The notes under the pieces are model-generated. The model was not told the DNA's origin. It did no database searches and saw nothing but the letters and a program-made list of their open reading frames with translations. A stretch of 64,000 bases of DNA from Dendrolimus kikuchii (Eukaryota > Arthropoda > Insecta > Lepidoptera > Lasiocampidae): positions 4,651,001-4,715,000 of the forward strand of contig CM034408.1 of assembly GCA_019925095.2 (NCBI GenBank). Direction: 5' to 3'. Shown piece by piece: positions 1 through 13,300 of the stretch. A program made the position numbers and the translations under genes. Numbering within the stretch: the first letter of the stretch is position 1; the number at the start of each line of letters is the position of its first letter.

Positions 1-2099
1 GCAACACACTATCTATGAATTTTAATACTGTTTCTACAAGCTTTAGTTATTGTTTTGATATTAAATAATTTCTTTTTTTTTATAAAGTAAAACCGATCAG
101 TATGATCACCGTTATGCGCACTCAGATTTCATTTATCACTTAAATGTTAAATAATTAATTAAGCTTCAAATCATACCTCCATATAATAAAATTCAGATTA
201 CAAATAATTGTTTATGTGAAGGATTCCGCTATAAAGACAATGCAAATATGTAGTGTTATTTAAATAAACTTAAGAAATTTATATATTTTTTTAATAAAAT
301 TTAAAGTTTGAATTAAATAATTATATCATTGCAACACTCGCTAGGTAAATTTTATACACACCACCAACAAAACTAGACGAATGCGTGAAATGCGACCTTT
401 CCGCCCGCATACAGCCTTCGACCCCGTACCTAGCCTAGTACCGTTTGCAGCAAGTTCATACGTGTTACGCTCGTCATTTCTGTTGTTTTGTTATAATCTT
501 TTTGTTGGTTATTAATTTTTTTCTTTGTTATCTTGTTGTTATTAGACAAACATTTCTTTTTTGCTCCTTTATCCTACTTTTACTATCCGTTACAAATATT
601 TTTATTTCTTTATACATTTCAAAAAGAAAAAAAAGTGATATTACAAAAACCAGTCATCGACTTATAAATTAGTAGTGAAAAATGTAATTAGATGAAACAT
701 TAAATTAATAGCGATATCATGTTGGTATTTTTAGATTTTTTTGCAATCGGTACTCTACACGGTCGACTATACATGTGGCATTCGTCTACTTTTGTTGGTC
801 GGGTAGTATCTCTAACCTTACCAGCTCCCGAGAAAAACTGCCGTGAAATGCAGACAGACAAACACCTTAATGAAACCATAACTTCTTTACCTTTAGGTAT
901 CGGAACCCTAATATTACAACCACTTCTGGAATTCTAGCGAATCTTAGCACCTTTTACCAGAAACTAGGAAACTTAACATATAGAAGTCCGGCCACGATCC
1001 TGTCGTTGTGAGCGACAACTAAGCGCGACGCGAAGGGCGACAAAAACAAAATTATTAATGACTGCTTCGTGTACCTTACTAACCTTTCATTTGCCTTATA
1101 TCGACTAACATATAACATAAGCTTCATGCAAGTAATGTGTTAAGAATCCTTCAGGTCAGGAAGTGCCCGACAGGGTGTTTTCAATTGAATATGGATTTGT
1201 CTCTTGGTATCTGACTGTGTCAATAAGACTCATTATAAAAATTATAATATAATATCTATCTCTGTACAAACAAAATTTCATTTTACTACCATCTTTCGAT
1301 TATACTACCAAAATGATGTCAGATCTCTAATGGTAAGGCGTATGGATGAATAGTAAGATACAGGAACCGGTCACAAGAAATACAATGCATGCTAGGAGTC
1401 GTCGAGTTCGGCGCCAACCTCCATCGTATCGCTCATCACGTCGCCCGACGCTAAGTTTAACGTCGTGGCCGGGCTAAGTCAACAACGACTCCACAGACTA
1501 GTTTTACTTTACCATTACTAGAAAATTGTCATTTGTTGTACGGAGTTCATGTTAATTTTTAACCGGCAATAAAGCAAATGAACGGATAGTGCAATATAGG
1601 AATCATGTCGAGCCTTTATTGCCATTTTATTGCGAGCGACATTTGGACCTTAGTATATTTTTTGTTGCAAAAGGTATATTAAATTATTATTTTAAGACTT
1701 TCAGTTTTAGTTAGATTACTCTACTGAATTAAACCAAAATAATAGTTAAAAATACTTTTTGCAACAGAAAATATACTTAGATCAAAATGTCGCTTACGAC
1801 AAAATGGCGGTAGAGGCTCGTTGTATACAAACATTTCGAAACTAAATTGCTGTCTCGGCGCTATTGCTTGACCATCGCGGGCGCAATTTCGAAACTAGTA
1901 ATGAAATTAGAACGGAGCAAAATTAAACAACAAATAGTAATGTTATTATGTCTACTTAGCAGGAAGAGCAAAGAAAATTATTCCATTACTAAAGAATTTG
2001 TAAAATATTATATACGTGTGTAAAGATATTGCATTTAATTAATTCCTTAGCACGCTAACTTAAATAATCTCAACAAATAATTTTATCAAATGTCAATAT
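1..2099. other. AT-rich intergenic flank, no gene seen
   Basis: No reading frame here looks like protein and no exon with good splice sites continues the FHIP2 gene. A GC-richer block at about 986-1476 begins and ends with a 10 bp inverted repeat (CCGGCCACGA and its complement), which suggests an old foldback element. Inside and after it are fragments resembling the foldback element seen at 53.9-54.3 kb (AGGCAAATGAACGG-like motif near 1570). Confidence 0.4.
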
Positions 2100-2212
2100 T
2101 CTTTTTATTACAGCAGATACGCTAACGGCCTACCTGGTGGTAAGCGAATAACGTCGCTTATGGACATTTGCAACCATAAAAGTGTTAGCAACGTAGTGCC
2201 GGCCTTAAAGAA
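2100..2212 (-). repeat. S1 short retroposon, tail-end fragment
   Basis: The T-run followed by CAGCAGA, GGCCTACCTGGTGG and ATGGACATTTGCAAC matches the tail-proximal end of family S1, read on the minus strand. It is diverged and truncated at about 100 bp, so it is an old copy. Confidence 0.6.
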
Positions 2213-2448
2213 ATTTAATTAAACTTAAAAAAAACATATCATAGAGCTGTAGTAAAACTTAGGCTGGAAACTTATTCAAACTAAATTTAATTTCAATAAA
2301 ATAAATCATAAAAAAAATCTCACTAATACCTATACAATATTCACAAATAAACCTTAAAAATATTGGCAAACATTTATGGCTATAATTTTGTATAGAAACC
2401 TGTATAAATATATTATATCTATGCCTTAATAAAATTACAATCAACCGA

Positions 2449-2606
2449 GGGCGCGTTCCTCTAGTATCTCACAACGACCCATGTCAAGAGGTGGGTCAAA
2501 TAACCGTTCCACTTGAGTTTACGATTGTGACGTCGGCAAGCAAGTGGAACGGGAAATATAGCGGCCGTGAACGTGGCCGTTGTGAGTCTCCTGTGGAACG
2601 TAGCCT
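2449..2606. mobile_element. M1 MITE, short diverged copy
   Basis: It shares the GTTCCACTTGAGTTTACGATTG, CGGCAAGC and TGTCAAGAGGTGGGTC blocks with the copies at 41.6, 43.8 and 63.4 kb. The ends carry GTTCC and GGAACGTAGC. It is shorter than the ~250 bp copies and has lost one arm. Confidence 0.65.
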
Positions 2607-4388
2607 GAATCTTATTACCATAAGAGAAAACCGAGACAAGAAGTAGGGATATATATCAGGGGTATCCAGCTTTTTAGTGTAAGGTCAAGATTGTTTGCTC
2701 TGAAAAGGCTAAAAGGCCGACATCTAGTTAGTCCGTGTAACAACATTACAGTTCACTTATATGAGATACAAAATTTATATTCTAACATAAGTCCTATAAA
2801 TCTAAGAGCGAGTAGACTTACATACCCATCATACGTCGTCTCCTGTAAATAATGTTTTTTTTTATTTATTAAATTTTTGAAATATAATTTTTTATTTTCC
2901 TTTTATAGGAATTTATGTTTTTACACTCCTTTACTTAATTTGGTAATTTGTTGTAAATATTGACTCCTTCGCATAAAATATTTATTTTGCTGTATTTTTC
3001 TGTTCTAGGTGCTCGAATAATAATAATTTTATTAGTATGTCTTAAATTGTATTTAGATACAAGTGCAAGCGATTATTAGTGAAAGACCAACATTATTATA
3101 TAATGGTAATTACATCTGATTCTAAAATTAATATTTTAATTTTTAAATAATAGAATGTTTTTTAATTGCTTATTTTTTTAATGAATACATATTATAAGTA
3201 ATAAATACGTAGTTGTATGGATTATTGTATTTTATAAATGTATTGAGCCGGATATAAGACACATCAAGCCTTCTGTCTTGAGCATGAGGCCATAATTTGG
3301 ATAACCCTGGTATTTATCTATGGTAAAATTTTCAACTTATATGACTGGTAAAAAGACCAACACCTTCATCTCATAAAACTAATAGTAATTCATACTTTCA
3401 GGCAATTCAAACTATCTTTTGTACACAACCTTTTATGTGTGGTAAATATTTATACACGAATACCAAACGTACAACCACAAAATAAATAACAGATGGACTA
3501 CACAGTACAAAGTGCTAAAACATGTCTACAGACACATAGACTCTCGTATTATCATGTTACAAGGTGAAAACACTGCTTTCTTTACTAACCATTTTTATAC
3601 TGTACCGGTAGAAAATTGAGAATACGTCAAATAATTACCACAAAAAAAAATAATGTAAGATATGGGAACCTATTGCAAATAGAATTGATTTGCTTGTCTG
3701 TGCTCAGTTTCAAAATCAATAAACGCAAAAAATAACCATGCTAAAAATATTATATTTGACTGAATTAAAAAATCAGTCTATATACTATATTAGTTGAATT
3801 TTAACCTTGTTCAATGCATTATGAAGCTTTACTAAATAAACCAGTCAACGTATTTATGAATGAAATGAGGTTTGTTAATATTTTGTGTTGTTACTTGAAA
3901 TTTTAAAATAATAAACACTGACAATTTCGAAAGCCTCTAATGTATTTAGCGACACTATTAATATAAGGACTGTTTCTTCACAATAAATATGTGAAAAGTG
4001 GACGGTTTTTAAAACGCAAATATGTATAAGCAATGTTGACTGGTATTTAAAACTGACTCTTTGTAGATATCTGATACAGAAGACTGTTTAATTTTTTATT
4101 TGGACTTCACTAGTAGTTTAGCAGCTAAATATGTCTAAGCAAAACAATTAATGATACATGTTTAAACGTTACAATACTGCGTACACAGAGTAAGAGATAT
4201 ATTTCACATTCCGTGTATATATTACTTTAGAAAAAAATCTTACAATAAATAAAAACTTTTAATTTAAATTTAAAATATTAGATAGGTATTTTTAGAATAC
4301 TTTTATAAGCACTTTGTACTGAGTGAACTTTCTGTTATTACTCTGTGTCCAAACTCACACTTATAAAATATTAATCAGTAAGTATAGG
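2607..4388. other. 3' flank of the FHIP2 gene, no gene seen
   Basis: AT-rich sequence holding the presumed 3' UTR of the minus-strand FHIP2 gene. A possible minus-strand poly-A signal (AATAAA) reads at 4095-4100, about 290 bases after the stop codon. None of the conserved FHIP2 C-terminal exons is recognisable here on either strand. Confidence 0.35.
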
Positions 4389-7300
4389 TTATGACAGTAC
4401 AGTGTTGTCAGTGGGCAAGTCAATGTTCTCAGTGGCCATTATTTCTTCGATGCGCTTTTTGAGCTGCTCAAGGCGCCTAAAATTGTTATTATAATATTGT
4501 TAATTTTATAAACTACTGTTATATGAATAATAATAAGTAACATAAATTCTTTAAATAATATTTAAGCTTCTGTGAATACTATAGAAATTTGTATAGGGGC
4601 CAACCACAAATTACGTCACACGAATTTCACGATCCTTGTCACAGATGGCCATATTCGTGAGGTTCGCCCCTCCCTAGTGTGACATCACATATTTTAACAT
4701 TTTTAAGAAATTATTAAATTGAAACAGCAGTTCCGTAATTAGTTTTATTTGTATTTAAGTTATTTTTTAATATTTTAAACACTGCTGATACACATAGTTG
4801 GTAATAGTATGAAGTTTTTCATTATTAGTTTAAATTTCGTGTTTTAAAGCTTAAATATATTAGATTTTAAAGTGTGACGTCACGAAATTTAGAACCCTTC
4901 CCACCCCTAGTCACCCCCACCCCCTCCTTCTTAACGTAGATGTAATTTATGGATGCCCAGATATTAGGGTGGTTCTTAAGCACGCGAGGGTTGTGTTCCA
5001 CTAAATAATGAATAAACGTGTGCAATACCTGTTGATGACTTTGTGTATGTTCTCGGTGGTCTCGCTGTGATCCGCGGCGTCGAGGCCCTCGTGCGAGAGG
5101 ATATCGGTGATCTGCTCGTTCACGTGGTCCTCGTGCTGGAGCTGCTTCATCACTTCCCTAACGCATAAATCGACCTTAAGGGGGCGTCCAATAATTACGT
5201 GAGGCGTTTTTGGCGACATTTCGCCCCCCCCCCCCCCCAGGTGAGATATCGTGAGATTCGATTCAACCCCCTCCCCACCTCCCAATTACACGTGAGATTT
5301 TTCAAAACGTGTGTTTCTAATCTAAATGCATTGGATTAATATAAATGCGAATGGAGAGTACGCTGCAATGTTCGTCGAGTCGCCTAAACAATTAAATGGC
5401 TACTGTGCTAATTTCTGACTTTCACAAAACTATGATTTTTCAGTCACAAAATAAAAGTTATTCATAGAGTAAGTAAAATAAAAAAGTAAATAAAATACAT
5501 TACATACATACATACATACATTAAAAATGACAGTTGCATTGATAAAGCAGTCGAACTGATTCACTTTTAAATTCGGCCAGGTAATAATGAATTCCACTGG
5601 TAACTTTCCACAGATATACAATGCAAAAGTGGATGGATGCAGAAGTCGTGGAAGGCCACGACACACCTTCCATGATCAAATTGATCGTGTACTAGCAGAA
5701 GGTAATGTCAGGAGCCTTAAGAACAGACGAGTGTGCATGACAAGAGCTATGAATGTCAAAGAGGCAAGTGAGGTGTGTAAGAATAAGCCTAAATGGCACT
5801 CTGTTGTTCGTGCCTACCCCGCAAGGGAACTGGCGTGAAGTTATGTATGTATGTATGTATGTATGTAACTTTTATTTGACGATTGAAAAATTGGCCTTTA
5901 GCCATATTTTAGTGAGAAAACATGTTTTATTTAATTCGACTCGATTTCCACGCAATTAGACATATTTTGTCACGAAAAAAACACTTAGTACGTGACATTC
6001 GCCGAGAGATGCAAAATAGAAACACTTTAGCATCCTCTAGAAATGTATGATTTAAACACAAGGACGGATACAATTTCCTCCGTTGGGGCCGCCTGTCGTA
6101 AGAGGCGACAAAACAACCCACAGACAGGTAGGTGGTAGGGTATTCGCCCATCTGGACGGCTACCACCCCTGGTCTAAAGTATACCGCCATAACAGTCTTG
6201 AGTTGTGGTCCGGCATTAGTGGCAAGGTTCCAGTCTCCCTTTAGATACACAAATGTCCATAGATGACGTTAACCGCTTTCCATCAGGTGGGCCATCTGCC
6301 TGTCTGCTGAACTCATGCAATTAAAAAGTTTCATTTTTTACAAGATTTTATTTAACTTGCAATGGATGTACCTATGTATGTATGTAAGTTCGGGTGGAAT
6401 CTTGCAAGTTAAATTTGACCAACTTCCCGGTTTCCGATTGAGCTGAAATTTTGCACACATATGTATATCGCGTGACAATGCAATAATATGGAGCTGATCT
6501 GATGATGGAGTCGGAAGGTGGCCATAGGAACTCCTGTACTAAACAAGATAGACCCGTCGTGTTTGGGCTCGTTTTACTTGTCTTGGCTAGCACTCTGCTG
6601 CTACATGATATCCAGGATCTCAAAAGCTTGTATTTAAAAACCCTTTTTAAAAAAGCTTATTCTGGTTATTTTTTATTTGATATTACTAAACAATAAAGTT
6701 GTTACTTCATGGCATAAACACTCGACAGCTTACCTATTCCTCTCTCTCTCCCTCCAGAGCGACACGTCGTTAAGCCTGTCCCGCTCTTCGTCGCACGGTG
6801 GCACCTGGGTGGCGTAATATCCCCTCGAACTGATCCGGGACAACACCAGCCTGTGGATGCTGTGTTCTGTCCCTTTCTCTATTATGGTCTAAAAAAATAT
6901 TATCCTATCAAATTCAAGTATTATATACTACTAGCTGTCCCGGCAGACGTTGTTCTGCCCTGAAGAAATAAAATTTAGAACCCGATTCCAGCGCCACCTA
7001 CCGGATCCAAATGTAAACTATCCTATCTTTCGAGTCTGATCAAACTGCACACGGTGTGCAAATTTGATTAAAATAGGTCAAGTAGTTTAGGAGTCCATCG
7101 CGGACAAACAACGTGACACGTAATTTATATATATTAAGATATTTATATTTAACTAGCTGTGCCAGCAACTTCGTCCACATGGAATAATTTTTCACGGAAC
7201 ACTAAAAAAATTCCCAGAAAAATTCCCGCGAGATTCCCACAATAAAAAGTAGCACAGAGGTTAAATCTAAGAATTACCTGAAGATCAGCAAAAATTGCAT

Positions 7301-10300
7301 CAAAATTAGCCCAGTAGTTTTCATGCGAATCCCGAACAAACACAAACCCAAAAACAGACAGAGACAAGAAATCTAAAAAGAAATTGCATCGTTTTCTCCA
7401 TCGTTTATATAGTCTATTGTAGTTGTTTTCATTTTAAATAGCCTCAATGTAGACATGGCATGTTTAGAATTTTATAATATTATACATTTATAAAAAGTTA
7501 AAGAAATTAAGTTTCACAACTTGCTTAAAATGACGTCACTATTGTTGACCCCTATTTGTAGTTCGCAAACCCCTAGATCCCCTAGATCTTGTTGTCGCTG
7601 ACGTAGATCCGTAGGGATCCATGTGGACCACTTTTGGGACCTATGATTTAGGACAATGGTCCCCAAACTATTTTGTCTCATAGCCCCTTACCAATTTTTA
7701 CTGCATTCAGTGGACCCCCTATCTTTTTAACCAAAAAAGGAGGTTCTTAATTTATAGTGTAATTATATATGTTCACATAATATTTTCTTAAGTTTTCGCG
7801 ACTTGTATACATAATAAATAACGCTAAATAAAACTTTAACAATACTCGTTGACACTTGACATCTTTGTCTTCCGTGATCACGGCCACTGAAAAGTGGCCG
7901 AAACGTCGGAAAAACCAAAATCAAATAAAATTGCCGCGCTTAAAACCGTTAAAACGTAGTTTTATTTTTATTATATATATGTTCAGCTAGAACTTTTTTA
8001 TTTTTGAACTGATATAGACAATCCTTTTTGCTGTGGATTTAGTATAGGGTGTGGTTGGTCCAATATAAATTTTATAGCCTGTAAGTACAAACACGTACAA
8101 TCATATTTTATTATTCTATTTATAGTGTTAAGTCTCGTCACAACTTAGTTAAATCGAATTTACCACTGTGGACCCCTATTTGAAGCTTGCGGACCGCCAG
8201 GGGTTCTAATGACCAACTTTGGGGAACCATGCTTTTTATTATTTGACAATAAAGTTTAAAATTACTTAGACCAAAGTAGTTTGATTTTCGATCTTGTCTA
8301 AAAAGATTGTTTACACATGTAATTTTTTTATTGGTTTTAATTTTTATGTTAAGTGTAGTGATTATATATTTCTCTTTGTTTCTTATTCATTGTCAACATT
8401 GCAATTTTCTTTTGTCACGTTTCTGTACTTTATAAACGTAAAATTTATTAAAACATTGGTAGTACTGGTTCTTGTACTCGTGCAAGCAAAAGTCGACTGT
8501 AAGGTGACGATCATTTTCATTTCACGACTGTACAGTAAATGTCGAACAACGGGCGGCCTTATCGCTTAAAGCGACCCTTGCAGACAACCCGAAATACTAA
8601 AATATGACAGTGACGGTTAATGATGATGTATATAAGTGTTTTACCTCGAAAAATCTCAACGTCTCCAGCGACAGGTCGTGGTTCTCCGTTAGACAGTTCG
8701 AGATGAGGGTGTGGAGGAGAGGCCATTCCGACACTTCCCCATCGCCAACCAGCCAATTCGAGAATTCTACAAATATTCAGAAAACTTTAATACATGTATA
8801 TGCAGTAACGTACATGAATACAATGCAAAAGTGGATGGATGCAGAAGTCGTGGAAGGCCACGACACACCTTCCATGATCAAATTGATCGTGTACTAGCAG
8901 AAGGTGATGTCAGGAGCCTTAAGAACAGACGAGCGTGCATGACAAGAGTTATGAATGTCAAAGAAGCAGGTGAGGTGTGTAAGAATAAGCCTGAATGGCG
9001 GTCTGTTGTTAGTGCCTATCCCGCAAGGGAACTGGCGTGAAGTTATGTATGTATGCAGTAACGAAGAAAAAATACTGGTTCCTGCGGCCAGGCGGACTAT
9101 TGTAAGAGTTAAACAAATATTCAAATAAATAAATAAAATCTATTAAAAAATACTAAACATGCCGCGTCTGTACATTGAAGCTATTAAAAAAAACTGGAAT
9201 ACATTATAATATTAACGATGGAGAACACGATGCAATTTTTTTATAGATTTTTTGTCTGTTTATTCGGGATTCACGTAAAAACTACTGGGCCGATTTCGAC
9301 GCGGTTTTCGCTGAACGACAGCAAACTTTTAGACTTAGAATCTGCGCTACTTTTTATACTGGGAATCTCGCGGGAATTTTCCCGAGAGCGGTTTGAAGTT
9401 GTTCGGGTGCTTAAAAATTCGCTTATTACGACAGTGTTCACTAAAACAATCGCTTATATACCTTTTTAAATGCTGCGATACTTTGCGTCCGGGGAATCGG
9501 GAATTTCAAGGCAAGAGTGGACGAAATCCTCAACAATTTTTTTTTTTGCAGGAGATAAACAGACAGTCAGACGGCCCACTTGATGGAAAACGGTTACCAT
9601 CGCCTATGGACATTTGCAACACCAAAGGTGCTACAAACGCGCTGCTGCTCTCTTAAGGGAGACTGGAACCTGGTCACTAATGTCGGAACACAACTCAAGG
9701 TTGTTATGGCGGCATACTCTAGATCAGGGGTGGTCGCCATCCAGTCGAGCAAATACCCTACCACCTGGCAAAAACCTATCCTAGTTTCCGGGATAACCTT
9801 TACATGGATCTATTTATTATCCAGGATGAAAAGTATTCCTTAGCCACCCTCGATATTAAAATTACATATGTACCAAATTTCAACCAAATCCGTTTAATAC
9901 TCTTTCCATGAAAGAATAACAAACACGAGAGACAAATATATATTTATCCCGGAAACTATCTTATTTTTCGGGATCCTTCGCATCGCAAATATATATACAC
10001 TGAGTTTCAGCCAAATCGGTCCAGTAGTTTTTCCGTGAAACCGGAACAGACAGAGTTACTTTCGCATTTATAATATTAATAGGGATACGTATTTTATCAT
10101 GATCGGTGATTACAAGAGCCTTAAGAACAGACGAGCGTGCATGACAAGAGTTATGAATGTCAAAGAAGCAAGTGAGGTGTGTAAGAATAAGCCTGAATGA
10201 CGCTCTGTTGCTCGTGCCTACCCCGCAAGGGAACTGGTGTGAAGTTATGTATGTATTTTATTTGTGTTACAGTTTGAACATAGGGAATAATGAAATAAGG

Positions 10301-13300
10301 TCTGACCGTTGATGAGGTCGGGCGAGTCGACGACTTTGAGGCACTTGGCGAGGATGGCGGTGACCAGCACCGCGTGGTGCGCGTCCGTCACGCCCGCCTC
10401 GGCGGTGCCCTCCAGGAAGCTCTGCCTGAAGGTGCGCGACAGGTGGCAGGCTATCGTCGGGTGGCATTCCTGCCACAACACAGAAGCACATTCAACCATA
10501 CCTTCGACTGTGCCTTACTATCATTCTACCTGTGGGATTTGTGTCCCACACAGAGTTGCAGTTTGGAAAGCCGTACTAATTTAGAAGAGAAAATAATAGA
10601 TTAGGCTGAGCCAGATGCAATTTATGTATTTGCTATCATGATGACAGAAGGAATAAATAAAAAACGTGCGTCTCGGGACGCCCGACAGAAGTGATAACTT
10701 AAACTAATCTAAGTTGAACTATTTAATATTGAAATTGTTTAACTTGAGAAAAGCTTAGGTTATTACTTAAATTTTATGTATATTAATATGGTAATGTAAG
10801 GAAAGGCTATTTATTAATAAAATCTTTTATTGATTATAAAATATATTTTATTCTTAGTTACAATTCTTGAATATGTACATTAGAAGAAATACGGCTAGCG
10901 CTGTGGGTTAGAGTGAGAGAGGAAGAGCCTGCCTACCGCTGCCGTATGCGTGAGAGAAAGGGAAGCCAGACAGACTGGCGCCGTAACGCGTTACGTAACG
11001 AAGCGGTTTACCCTCCCATAAGAAGTTATCACTTCAAAAATAGTTATAGAATAGTCAATGAAGTATTTAAATACTTTTCTAAAAATCGCCAGTGCTGTGA
11101 TAATGTGAAAACGTAGGTTTAAATACTACCATTAACATAAACATTAAGAATAGGCTAGTTGACACATATCATAATAAAAGAGCGGATGTTCAACTACCAT
11201 GTCATCATTATAGCTTTCAAATACTATTCAAACTATAATTTATAGTATTTGACTCTTTTAATTAGCTGGACTAAAATGACAGCTGTGATTTACCTTTTTT
11301 AAGTTGCGAGCTTGAAGCATAGTGTTATAGTATGATTCATTCATAAGTGAGTTGTGTAGGTCGCCGAATCAACTCACGACTGTGAAGTGTTGATTCAATT
11401 CACTCATGAATGAGCCATATTACAAGACTGTGCTCCAAGCTTGCAACATAAAATAAAGCAAATAAGTTAATCACAGCTGTCATTTTAGTCCAGGTAATTA
11501 GAAATCAGAGCATAAGTGGCTTTAGCGTTTTGTAAGATGATAAAAAGTATCTCAGTTGATTTGATTATCAACTATCCTATTGGGGCCATTTTTTTAATCA
11601 CCACATAAATCATTCATAGGACAAAATACGACAAAAATTTAAAAATTATTTGCATAAATATATAAAAGTTGAATCATTTCACTTTCACAGTTAGCTAGGT
11701 TACAATTTATTCAACGGATAACTATTATCCAATATTTGAAAGATCAGTTCTTAACCTGAATTGCCGGTCCCAATCATATAACACCTCTTCCCATGCCTCG
11801 ACAAAACATAGAGAGACAAAAGGTAGCTTCATCTTTTAGTAGTATATCCTTCCTTAGAATCCTCTTAATCCGTACAGCTATTTAATCATGAGAGAGAACA
11901 AACAGACCTACCTTCTTCGTAATTATGTATATTCCTCTATTGATTGTAACATAAGAGAAAGATATACCTTCATAAGTGTATCACAGTAGTCTAGCCATGA
12001 GAAGAAACTTGTCAGCTCCCTGTACCCATGGAATTTGTTGTACATCTTGTCACCAAAGTCCTGAGCCACATACCTGAAGAAGAATTAATAGGATTGAAAA
12101 ATAAAAGTTTAATTCTAATTATAGTTTTGAATTTTATTCATATATTTAAACTGAATTTAATAATTTTTTCACTTTAGTTTATGTTAGTTTTTTATATTGC
12201 ATTGAGTTCAGCAGACAGACGGCCCGCCTGATGGAAAGCAGTTACCATCGCCTCTGGACATTAGCAACACTACAGGTGCTGCCGGCCTTGAAGGAAAAAC
12301 AACCTGGCAACTGATGCCGGAACACAACTGAAAGTTGTTATGGAGGCCTAAATAGACATATTGTAGTTTTTGTTTTGTGTGGTGTTGTATTATTTAATTC
12401 ATTTATTTTATTTTAAAATCATATTTTCCAATTTTGTATCCAATATATTATAATTATCTTATAGTTATACGAGCCAAATGCAGAGCCAAATGCGTAACAT
12501 GAATTATTTTTTTAATGGAAACTGCTGATATGTGTCTTAATTTATGTGGTTCATATTGTAAGAATTATAATTATTGTATGTTTCCCAAATAAATTAAATA
12601 AATATCCTAGTCCAGGGGTGGTAGCCATCCAGACGGGAAGGGACCCTACCACCTGGCTGTGGGTTGTTACATCGCCTCTAACGACAGGCCGCCCCAATAT
12701 CGGAAATTGTATTATTTCTCTGTTCCTGCACAGATACAAGATTTGAATTAAATTGAAAACTAATATAAGTTTTCAATTTAATTCAAATACACAAAATTCT
12801 GTAATAGAATTTTATTTTATTTCATATCAAATAAAATTTATATGAAAATAAAACATTGTACTATCATTAGCGTGGCATGCGTGGTAATGATTGTGTTGCC
12901 AGCACAACACTCACAGACTAACAAATTAACAATATTTTATCTATTAACGCAATGAAGTAGAATCGATGTAAACAAGGAGGCCCATTTAATTATGCATTCT
13001 ACATATACTGATGACTTGTTATACTTACGCCCAGGTAATATTCAAATGATCGATGTCGGCCGGATCAATATTAGCGGGTATGCATTTGTATTTATGAGCT
13101 AACTTCTCGACCAAGGTCTCGCAAGCCGGGCTACAACTGGTCACCAGGTTAGCTATATCGTCTTCGGCTAGAGACGACACTATCATGATACCCTCGCATG
13201 CACGTAGGACTACTTGGTTGTCCTGAAATTAAGATACAAAAATATATAGATGTTTTAAAACTACGTTTTAACGGTTTTAAGCGCGGTAATTTTATTTGAT

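Noticed and set aside
445..672. Hydrophobic 75-codon frame
   Set aside because: Starts at a non-ATG codon, is low-complexity T-rich translation, and has no splice context or family.
8711..9040. 109-codon plus-strand frame as an independent gene
   Set aside because: The second half is the R-family LINE tail and the first half is antisense FHIP2 exon 8 plus intron.
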